From an uncultured Opitutales bacterium (GTDB taxonomy: Bacteria; Verrucomicrobiota; Verrucomicrobiia; Opitutales; UBA2995): a DNA stretch of 7,485 nucleotides. Positions 1-5,373 of this stretch are shown piece after piece. The notes under the pieces are model-generated. The model ran no database searches, had not been told where the DNA came from, and saw only the letters and a program-made list of their open reading frames with translations. The stretch spans positions 1-7,485 of the forward strand of contig CALGUT010000560.1 of the NCBI GenBank assembly GCA_937920335.1. Direction: 5' to 3'. The translations under genes were made by a program, and so were the position numbers. The first letter of the stretch is position 1. Every line of letters starts with the position of its first letter.

Positions 1-300
1 ATGTTGATTGGCTTCTATTATGTGGCTACGAAGAACTTTCCGGTGCTTCACGACTTCATGCTGCCAGCCTTGAGGGGGATGCATTTTTATCATGTGTTTC
101 CGTTAGTGTTTCTGCTCCTCACGACCGTGCTATTCTCAGTGAGTTATTTGACTGCTCCACCACCTGCCGAAAAATTGGAGTGTATTCGCCCGATGGACAT
201 CGAGATTGATGAGGGACCCAAGCTTCCGTTCTACCGGACGTTCAAGTGTTGGTGGTTGGTTTACATCGCCATATTCGTAGCTTTTTATTTGATTTTCTAA
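1..300 (+). CDS. Sodium:solute symporter (SSS/SLC5-type), C-terminal fragment
   Basis: This is the end of a polytopic inner-membrane protein, most likely a sodium:solute symporter that takes up sugars or related solutes. About 99 residues are visible. A hydrophobic segment at about 33-51 (VFPLVFLLLTTVLFSVSYLT) is followed by a charged cytoplasmic-type loop (PPPAEKLECIRPMDIEIDEG) and a last membrane segment at about 83-99 that ends the protein (WWLVYIAIFVAFYLIF). A polar linker followed by one terminal helix rich in aromatic residues is the usual end of SSS proteins in this group. The ATG at position 1 is taken as an internal methionine, because 99 residues is far below the 500-600 expected, so the real start lies to the left of the window. 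No substrate can be named from this piece. Another multi-spanning transporter family remains possible. Confidence 0.68.
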   Translation: MLIGFYYVATKNFPVLHDFMLPALRGMHFYHVFPLVFLLLTTVLFSVSYLTAPPPAEKLECIRPMDIEIDEGPKLPFYRTFKCWWLVYIAIFVAFYLIF

Positions 301-333
301 TGTGCAGTTCTGCAGAGCTCATTGGTATTGATT

Positions 334-780
334 ATGGACAAAACAGGTTCAGGCCATGACCTTAAGTCTGAAATGGAAGTTCGATACAGTAAGACTGATT
401 CTTTATCCGAAGAAGAAGTAATCAACCTCTATAAAGCTGTCGGGTGGTCATCGGCCGAGAAGCCGAAAGTCTTAATGAAAGCTCTGCTGGGTTCTCATTC
501 GCTAGTGACCGCGCGCGTTGGCTCAAAACTGATAGCTTTGGCCAACGCTATATCTGACGGTCACTTAGTCGTATATTACCCTCATTTGATCGTTCATCCT
601 GATCATCAACGACAGGGTATCGGTACGGGAATCATGAGAATTCTAACTGCAGAATATGCCTCCTTTCACCAACAGCAGCTCACCGCCGATGGCGATGCGG
701 TCAAGTTCTACGAGAGCCTTGGCTTTGTGCGGTCGGGTAGGACCGAGCCGATGTGGATTTATCAGGGTGATGAACATTGA
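334..780 (+). CDS. GNAT-family N-acetyltransferase
   Basis: This is a small cytoplasmic acetyltransferase (148 aa from this start) that would transfer an acetyl group from acetyl-CoA to an amine; the substrate cannot be predicted. The acetyl-CoA pyrophosphate-binding motif A is clear: a beta strand LIVHPDHQ runs into Q92-R-Q-G-I-G97 (the Q/R-x-x-G-x-G signature), then the helix TGIMRIL. Near the C-terminus FYESLGF (about 125-131) is the typical motif B region of GNAT enzymes. The N-terminal part (LYKAVGWSS) matches the first helix of single-domain GNATs. The start is uncertain: an in-frame TTG lies at 322, ATG at 334 and ATG at 373. None has a good ribosome-binding site. ATG 373 (MEVRYS...) would begin where the conserved fold begins and is a strong alternative, giving 135 aa. 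The gene follows the symporter by 33 bases and converges on the receptor gene, whose stop is 27 bases away. Confidence 0.87.
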   Translation: MDKTGSGHDLKSEMEVRYSKTDSLSEEEVINLYKAVGWSSAEKPKVLMKALLGSHSLVTARVGSKLIALANAISDGHLVVYYPHLIVHPDHQRQGIGTGIMRILTAEYASFHQQQLTADGDAVKFYESLGFVRSGRTEPMWIYQGDEH

Positions 781-807
781 TCTGCAAATCGGTCCGCTGC
801 GCCAGAG

Positions 808-3063
808 CTAGAAGAATAGCCGGGCACCGAGTTCGACATTTCTTCCAGGGAGCGGAACCAAGTCTTTAACAAAGGAAGTATTGGGGCGCGCTTCTTCGTC
901 CGTGAGATTCCTCCCGACGGCAAACAGTTCGATCACGGATTGACCAGCTTCGAACCGATAGCTGATGTCTGCCTCTGCCAGTGTGTAGCTTTCGGACGGG
1001 CTTTCATCGGGAGCAAGGTGTCGTGCTTTGCTGTGGTAGCGTGCTCCCGCACCCATTGTCCAAGCCCCGATTTCGTAATCGAGCCGCGCGCCGATCCGAC
1101 GCGTTGGAATACGAGGCAGATTGTTGTTTTCAGTCTGGTTCGTGGCCCGGGTCTGATCCATGAGGATGCTGAAATGAAGACGCTGTGCCATTGTATCAAT
1201 GATATGAAAACTCACATCGAGTTCGACGCCGTAGAACTCTGCATCTACTGCTTCGGCGATCAGAATGTCTAACCCATCACTATCAGCGTCTGGGTAGAGT
1301 GTTTCAAAGACCTCTTCTTCCAGGTGCTCCAGGTATACGAAGTTTTTAAAATCTGAATAGTAGGCGGTGATCTCTCCGGTAACAAAGCCGACGGATTTAC
1401 GCCAGGAGACTTCTGTGTTTATAGAGGCTTCAATATCAAGGTCTGCATTACCGATTTCAAAGGACTGGGTCCCTGCGTGTGGGCCGAATGCATAAAGCTC
1501 TGCGGCGTTGGGTGCTCGTTGATTGTATGCGAAGTTAAGTGCAATGATGCTGTTGTCTTGCATCCGTGTGATGGTACCTAGCGACAGGTTGTAGGTAGTT
1601 TCATTCGCATCACCTAAGGTGTTATCGTCCGGGGTTAGCGATTGGTTTTCGATCCGTCCGCCAAACTCTATGGCACCCCAATCGGTTTGTAATCGCTCGA
1701 TGGCAAACAATGCGTAACTTGAAAGGTCGTTGGAAGGGACAAACGCTTCTTCGCCTATTGCCTCGAACGATTCTTCCTTCGCATGAAAGCCCCAGGCACC
1801 GGTTAGATTGTCTATGGGCTCGTGGATCCCTACCAGGCGCAGGTCGAATCCATCCCGAAAAAATTGAGTGCCGACTTCACGATCCTCTGCAGTTCCTTCC
1901 AGTTCGGTATGCTCGTAGTCTCCATAGCCGATATCCAGCTCAATGGACTCAAAGAAATCGATGGGATTGATCCACTCGGCTCGGAAGCTGAAGTGTTGTT
2001 TTTTCAGATCAATGACGACGGATTCTTCCTCCTCACCGTGTTCATCATCGTGTTCTCCTTCTTCTTCATCGTGGCCTTCCTCGTCTTCGTCATGTCCTTC
2101 TTCACCTTCATCATGGCCCTCTTCATCGTGCTCGTCTTCGTGGGCATGTGCGTGACCAGGCACACCGTAAAAAGAATCGTATTGATTGAATGCTAGTCCG
2201 TAAGTGACACCTTCTCCGAACCAGGATAGTCCGAGTGAAAGACTTTCACTTTCCATAAAGCTGTTTTCGAGTGTGCCAAACACTTCTTCTTCATGCTCGT
2301 GGTCGTGGTCTTCACCTTCTTCGTGCTCTCCTTCTTCTTCGCTTTCCTCATGTTCTTCTTCGTCGTGATGCTCATCCTCGTCTTCGTGAGCTTCCAGTTC
2401 GCGCTGGAAAGCGGACTCCGCGTAGCCAGGTATGTCATAGTCTTCAGCATCACGCTTTACGTAGCCGATACTCCAGGCGAAGTTACCATCGCCGCCCTGA
2501 ATGGATGTGCCAAAAACGGTTTCATCCGAGACTGAACTACCTCTGGCTTCAGCCGTACCTTCGATACCGTTTACGGGTTCGGTAGGCATGGACTTATCGA
2601 TAACATTTACTACGCCCCCAATAGCTGCGTTTCCATAGAGTAAAGAAGCGGGACCATGAACGATCTCTATACGCTCTGTCAGAAGGGGTTCTACAGATAC
2701 TCCATGATCAGGACTGGTGAAGGAGACATCGAAGGTGTCAGTGCCATTCTGCAGGATTCGTACACGATCGCCTCCGAGTCCTCGAATAATGGGGCGGCTA
2801 GCTCCTGGAGCATAAGCGGTGCTTGTTATACCCGGTTGGTTTTCCAACGTGGCACCGAGTGACGATTGGATGGCCCGGTTGAGCTCGTGATCTGAAAGTG
2901 AGTGAGAAGATATTACGAGGTCTTCCTGTTTGAGCGCGAAAGGACTTGCGGTGATGTTGACCTGTTGAAGGTCAATGATCTCTCTGTCGAGAGGGTCGGT
3001 GTCTGCGAATGCGGAAGTGCTGTATGCCGCTAGTAAGAATGAAACAGTTTTTTTGAAATGCAT
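808..3063 (-). CDS. TonB-dependent outer-membrane receptor, ZnuD-like, with two His/acid-rich loops
   Basis: This is a 751-aa outer-membrane receptor for energised import of a scarce ligand, most likely a divalent metal such as zinc. Residues 1-20 form a signal peptide (cleavage after AFA). A TonB-box-like stretch lies near 28-37. The plug domain (about 40-160) holds the hallmark motifs RPIIRGLGGDRVRILQNG (90-107) and ERIEIVHGPASLLYG (130-144). The beta barrel ends in a terminal phenylalanine (ARLFF), as outer-membrane barrels do. Between strands are two highly acidic, histidine-rich insertions: residues 222-260 (8 His) and 304-343 (9 His), the second just after the motif YGVPGH. From memory of the ZnuD sequence, shared traits are YG(L/V)P followed by His, IDL then RAEW, the pattern ELYAxGxH, FE(V/I)GN and FYG(A/V)E. 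The gene lies 108 bases after a small Cys/His protein on the same strand. No Shine-Dalgarno precedes the ATG, but a hairpin does (3074-3090). Zinc is inferred; copper, nickel or cobalt are possible. Confidence 0.93.
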   Translation of the reverse strand: MHFKKTVSFLLAAYSTSAFADTDPLDREIIDLQQVNITASPFALKQEDLVISSHSLSDHELNRAIQSSLGATLENQPGITSTAYAPGASRPIIRGLGGDRVRILQNGTDTFDVSFTSPDHGVSVEPLLTERIEIVHGPASLLYGNAAIGGVVNVIDKSMPTEPVNGIEGTAEARGSSVSDETVFGTSIQGGDGNFAWSIGYVKRDAEDYDIPGYAESAFQRELEAHEDEDEHHDEEEHEESEEEGEHEEGEDHDHEHEEEVFGTLENSFMESESLSLGLSWFGEGVTYGLAFNQYDSFYGVPGHAHAHEDEHDEEGHDEGEEGHDEDEEGHDEEEGEHDDEHGEEEESVVIDLKKQHFSFRAEWINPIDFFESIELDIGYGDYEHTELEGTAEDREVGTQFFRDGFDLRLVGIHEPIDNLTGAWGFHAKEESFEAIGEEAFVPSNDLSSYALFAIERLQTDWGAIEFGGRIENQSLTPDDNTLGDANETTYNLSLGTITRMQDNSIIALNFAYNQRAPNAAELYAFGPHAGTQSFEIGNADLDIEASINTEVSWRKSVGFVTGEITAYYSDFKNFVYLEHLEEEVFETLYPDADSDGLDILIAEAVDAEFYGVELDVSFHIIDTMAQRLHFSILMDQTRATNQTENNNLPRIPTRRIGARLDYEIGAWTMGAGARYHSKARHLAPDESPSESYTLAEADISYRFEAGQSVIELFAVGRNLTDEEARPNTSFVKDLVPLPGRNVELGARLFF
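2035..2154 (-). repeat. His/Asp/Glu-rich loop 2 with a 21-bp tandem repeat
   Basis: This stretch inside the receptor gene codes for residues 304-343, almost entirely His, Asp, Glu and Gly. The motif G-H-D-E recurs at residues 316, 323 and 330, with a degenerate copy E-H-D-D at 337, giving a seven-residue period. In DNA the period is 21 bp: GGCC/GTCC cores lie at 2073, 2094 and 2115, each preceded by TTC(A/G)TC(A/G)TG-like sequence. Nine histidines fall at 304, 306, 308, 312, 317, 324, 331, 338 and 342. The repeat suggests growth of the loop by in-frame duplication. Confidence 0.85.
2284..2400 (-). repeat. His/Asp/Glu-rich loop 1, low-complexity GAA/GAG/CAC tract
   Basis: This stretch codes for residues 222-260 of the receptor. 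It is mostly Glu and Asp with eight His at 226, 232, 233, 238, 247, 253, 255 and 257, the last three spaced H-x-H-x-H. It follows the motif DYDIPGY (208-214). Codons are almost all GAA, GAG, GAC, GAT and CAC or CAT, so the plus strand reads as a CTT/CTC/GTG-rich tract. It is less regular than loop 2 and shows no exact tandem unit. Its position after an early barrel strand suggests an extracellular loop. Confidence 0.8.
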
Positions 3064-3073
3064 ATGGATGGGT

Positions 3074-3090
3074 GCAGGATATTGTCCTGC
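3074..3090 (-). promoter_or_regulatory. Hairpin just upstream of the receptor start codon
   Basis: The sequence GCAGGA-N5-TCCTGC forms a perfect six-base-pair stem with a five-base loop. On the receptor mRNA it reads GCAGGACAATATCCTGC and ends 10 bases before the ATG. The 5' arm contains AGGA, a Shine-Dalgarno-like sequence, but it lies about 21 bases from the ATG, too far for normal use. The hairpin could limit ribosome entry, mark an mRNA end or stabilise the transcript after processing. No U-tract follows, so it is unlikely to be an intrinsic terminator. The structure is seen directly; the role is inferred. Confidence 0.4.
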
Positions 3091-3101
3091 TGGATTCAGG
3101 T

Positions 3102-3114
3102 TGTGTTATACACA
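3102..3114. promoter_or_regulatory. Palindrome TGTGT-N3-ACACA upstream of the receptor gene
   Basis: A perfect inverted repeat with five-base arms and a three-base centre lies 39 bases before the receptor ATG, in the gap between the small Cys/His protein and the receptor. On the minus strand it overlaps TATAAC (complement of 3105-3110), which could serve as a -10 element, although no good -35 is found at the right distance. It includes TGTTATA, which resembles one half of the Zur operator known from enterobacteria, but the other half does not match. It is a candidate operator for separate control of the receptor, and could be chance. Confidence 0.28.
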
Positions 3115-3171
3115 TCATCACGCTGCCAGAAGGAGCTGAATGATGAATGTGGAAGGAGCGTACTCTATAAT

Positions 3172-3561
3172 TTACGCCTGAATCGGGGGGCCACGTGCCG
3201 GGTTGCTCCGGGTGGATATCCGGGGCATGATTTGAGCCTGTTTGTACTCAATAAAATCAATTGTTTCAACGGAAGCCGTTACGCTAAAAATAGTCGTTGC
3301 CGTAAGTCCATCGGCCAGAATCGTGACCGCACAAACATGCCCTAGCTCATCTTCGTTGCTAGCCGAATCATCGCAGCTAGTGGCAGGAGCGGACTCATGT
3401 GAGCACTGGCTCTCACCGTGCATCCATTCATGCAATGCGGGGTTGGCGATTGCTAATTGAACCAGTAACAACTCAAGAGCCATGCAAGTTGAGATGACCG
3501 CTTTGACGAGCAAGCGAGTCTTCTTCTTGTAATTGGGAAATGAGTTGTATGGGTGGAACAT
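3172..3561 (-). CDS. Small exported Cys/His-rich protein, putative metal-uptake accessory
   Basis: I do not recognise a characterised family. The 129-aa product starts with a basic stretch (YKKKTR, 11-16) followed by a hydrophobic segment at about 17-39, which could be a signal peptide or membrane anchor. Next comes a putative metal-binding region: H44 and H48 in LHEWMHG, C53, H55, C63, then a conserved-looking patch around 74-85, GHVCAVTILADG, with H75 and C77. A second hydrophobic stretch around 87-105 is short and weak. The overall pattern (short exported protein, H-E-W-x-H-G, then H-x-C-A-V-T) recalls small proteins found beside TonB-dependent receptors, including the DUF2946 type, but this link is from memory and unproven. 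It precedes the ZnuD-like receptor on the same strand by 108 bases, so a shared transcript and a role in binding or sensing the same metal are likely. The ATG at 3561 places the basic stretch before the hydrophobic core, which favours it over the internal Met27. Confidence 0.72.
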   Translation of the reverse strand: MFHPYNSFPNYKKKTRLLVKAVISTCMALELLLVQLAIANPALHEWMHGESQCSHESAPATSCDDSASNEDELGHVCAVTILADGLTATTIFSVTASVETIDFIEYKQAQIMPRISTRSNPARGPPIQA

Positions 3562-3738
3562 TACCGTGTTTTAAGATGATCTGTACTTTAACACTTTTAG
3601 GTCAAGCTTGGTCTGTACCAATTGTGTAACAATTTTTGCTAATTGCCTGAGGCCTTCGTGTATAGACAAATGAATTGCTCTGAGGTTAGATTTAGAGAGG
3701 CTACCAATTCTGAAATAACCCACACGAACTTGAGAAGT
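3562..3738. promoter_or_regulatory. Divergent intergenic region with candidate promoters
   Basis: This 177-base gap separates the metal-uptake unit (leftward) from the propeller gene (rightward), so it should hold promoters for both. Leftward, TTGACC (complement of 3600-3605) and GATCAT (complement of 3576-3581) lie 18 bases apart, a moderate sigma-70-type match, with the start codon about 15 bases beyond. Rightward, TAGACA (3663-3668) and TAGATT (3687-3692), also 18 bases apart, are a weak candidate. The heptamer TCTGTAC occurs twice in direct orientation at 3580-3586 and 3612-3618, 32 bases apart or close to three helical turns, and flanks the leftward -35. A palindrome is listed separately. 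Confidence 0.35.
3620..3634. promoter_or_regulatory. Palindrome AATTGT-N3-ACAATT between divergent genes
   Basis: This perfect inverted repeat has six-base arms and a three-base centre. It lies about 15 bases upstream of the leftward -35 candidate and about 105 bases before the propeller start codon. Its size and symmetry fit a dimeric helix-turn-helix regulator site. It shares the core TTGTGT with the palindrome at 3102-3114, which hints at, but does not show, one regulator acting at both. It does not match the Fur or Zur consensus sequences I know. Chance occurrence in AT-rich DNA cannot be excluded. Confidence 0.33.
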
Positions 3739-5274
3739 ATGCCTGATTCTAAACCAAAATCTACACGCTGGTGGCCCTTAATCGTTATTTGGGCCGTGGC
3801 GATTGTTGCATGGATTTACATCCTAATCGCGGGTGACCCCACTCGCCAGATGGTGGTGATGCGGTTCATCGGAACGGGTATAGTCGCGTCGATGTTATCG
3901 TTGATGTGGCTGTTGGCTTTATCTCGACTTCCATGGAAAGCTAGACTCAAGGGGCTTGGAGCGGCTGTTTTGGTACTCGTGCTAATGGCTGGGCTATTTC
4001 GAATGGAGGGGGTTTCGGGGGACCTGATTCCGATTGTTAAATTTCGTTGGTCTGGCAGTGCAGATAAGGTGGCCACGGGATTGGCTGATGAGTCTGAAAT
4101 CGTCCAGGGCAGTTATCCTCAGTTTCTCGGGCCTAATCGGGATACAACCGTGACTGGGGTGTCCTTGAATCGTGACTGGGACTCGCACCCACCTGAGCTG
4201 ATTTGGAAGCAACCGATTGGTGAAGCCTGGTCGGCGTTCGCCATCGTTGGAAATCGAGCGGTCACTCAGGAGCAAGACGGAGATGAGGAGTTGGTGGTGT
4301 GCTATGAACTGCTGACTGGAAATCGTATATGGGAGCACCGGTATGCTGCGAGGTATGATAATCCGTTAGGGGGTATAGGTCCACGAGCCACGCCCACGAT
4401 TGAGGAAGATCGGGTCTATACGCTGGGCGCACTGGGAGATTTTGTCTGTCTCGATTTCGAAACTGGAGAAAAACGATGGGGTTTCAATGTGTTGGATAAG
4501 CACGGGGCTTCCTTACCTGATTGGGGAGTAGCGGGATCGCCGCTGATTTATGAAGACCTCGTCATCCTGAGTGTGGGTGGTCGCAATGGACATTCACTCG
4601 TAGCTTACGACAAGCTGTCGGGGGATTACGTATGGAGTGGTGGAAGTGATAAGGTTCATTGGAGTTCGCCAGTGTTCTTTGAGATTGCTGGTAAGAAACA
4701 AGTGCTGATTTTTAACCACAAAAGTATGGTTGGTCATGATGTCAAAGACGGTAGTATCCTGTGGGAGTATGAATGGGATACCGACGGCATGCCCCATGTG
4801 GCGGTGCCCATATTAGCACCCGAAGATCGGATACTTCTTTCCAGTGGCTACGGGAAAGGTGCCGAACTCTTGCAGATCTCGAATTCGGATGATGGTAAGC
4901 AGAGTGCTGAGCGAATCTGGCGCACTCTCCATTTGAAGGCGAAGTTTAATAACTACGTCTTGAAGGATGGCTTCGTATATGGGTTGGATGATGGAATGCT
5001 CACTTGTATCGATGTTGAAAAAGGGCGACGGAGTTGGAAGAAGGGTCGCTATGGTCACGGTCAAAACATCCTGGTGGAAGATCTGATGATCCTGACAGCT
5101 GAAAATGGAGAAGTTCTGTTGCTCGAACCTGTTCCGGAAGAGCCCAGGGTTTTGGGATCCTTTCAGGGTCTCGAGGGCAAAAGCTGGAATCCGCCTGCGT
5201 TGGTGGGTGAGTATCTGCTACTCCGTAATCACTTGGAGGCGGCTTTATATCGTTTGCCGTTGCTCGAGAACTAA
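3739..5274 (+). CDS. Membrane-anchored PQQ-like beta-propeller protein
   Basis: The product (511 aa from ATG 3739) has three N-terminal membrane helices at about 13-30, 40-61 and 70-87, followed by a long domain built of PQQ-like/BamB-like propeller blades. Blade signatures are visible as A/G-x-D-x-x-T/S-G-x-x-x-W type motifs: CYELLTGNRIWEH (188-200), CLDFETGEKRWGF (237-249), AYDKLSGDYVWSG (289-301), GHDVKDGSILWEY (332-344) and CIDVEKGRRSWKK (423-435). The domain opens with QFLGPNRD (128-135), a usual entry to such propellers in planctomycetes and verrucomicrobia. True PQQ cofactor binding is not shown; a periplasmic scaffold or ligand-binding role is equally likely. The reading frame is open upstream to a TTG at 3643, but ATG 3739 is preferred because it has GAGAAG just upstream and starts directly before the RWW plus helix that begins the family. 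It converges on the sugar dehydrogenase gene, 99 bases away. Confidence 0.9.
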   Translation: MPDSKPKSTRWWPLIVIWAVAIVAWIYILIAGDPTRQMVVMRFIGTGIVASMLSLMWLLALSRLPWKARLKGLGAAVLVLVLMAGLFRMEGVSGDLIPIVKFRWSGSADKVATGLADESEIVQGSYPQFLGPNRDTTVTGVSLNRDWDSHPPELIWKQPIGEAWSAFAIVGNRAVTQEQDGDEELVVCYELLTGNRIWEHRYAARYDNPLGGIGPRATPTIEEDRVYTLGALGDFVCLDFETGEKRWGFNVLDKHGASLPDWGVAGSPLIYEDLVILSVGGRNGHSLVAYDKLSGDYVWSGGSDKVHWSSPVFFEIAGKKQVLIFNHKSMVGHDVKDGSILWEYEWDTDGMPHVAVPILAPEDRILLSSGYGKGAELLQISNSDDGKQSAERIWRTLHLKAKFNNYVLKDGFVYGLDDGMLTCIDVEKGRRSWKKGRYGHGQNILVEDLMILTAENGEVLLLEPVPEEPRVLGSFQGLEGKSWNPPALVGEYLLLRNHLEAALYRLPLLEN

Positions 5275-5373
5275 CGTCCTTTGTTGCGGTCTATCTTCAG
5301 AGTATCATCACGGACTCGTCTGCGACTATGAATCCTAGTGAATTCTATGAAATCGGTGACCGGAATCGTTCGA

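Noticed and set aside
1..3. ATG at the left edge as a true gene start
   Set aside because: The product would be only the last two membrane segments of a transporter. It is better read as an internal methionine of a gene cut by the window.
940..1272. 110-residue open frame on the plus strand inside the receptor barrel region
   Set aside because: It lies entirely opposite the receptor, shows no domain-like pattern, and is explained as a shadow.
2035..2400. CRISPR or non-coding tandem repeat array
   Set aside because: The repeats are in frame within a receptor gene, differ at wobble positions, and have no spacers.
1822..2535. Several open frames on the plus strand and one in another minus frame across the acidic loops of the receptor gene
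   Set aside because: They arise because GAA/GAG/GAT/CAC-rich coding DNA has few stops in other frames. Their products are low-complexity Phe/Val/Ser/Leu strings and they overlap a well-supported receptor.
3102..3114. A true Zur box
   Set aside because: Only one half (TGTTATA) resembles the enterobacterial Zur consensus. The site is kept as a generic palindrome without a named regulator.
3058..3345. 95-residue open frame on the plus strand spanning the gap between the receptor and the small Cys/His protein
   Set aside because: The composition is not protein-like, there is no ribosome-binding site, and it is antisense to two better-supported genes.
3643..3738. N-terminal extension of the propeller protein from a TTG start
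   Set aside because: The extra 32 residues are polar and not family-like, and ATG 3739 sits directly before the first membrane helix with a partial ribosome-binding site.
5275..5373. Bidirectional terminator between the convergent propeller and dehydrogenase genes
   Set aside because: No stem of useful length with a following T-tract is visible. CGGTGACCG at about 5354-5362 is too tight to form a hairpin.
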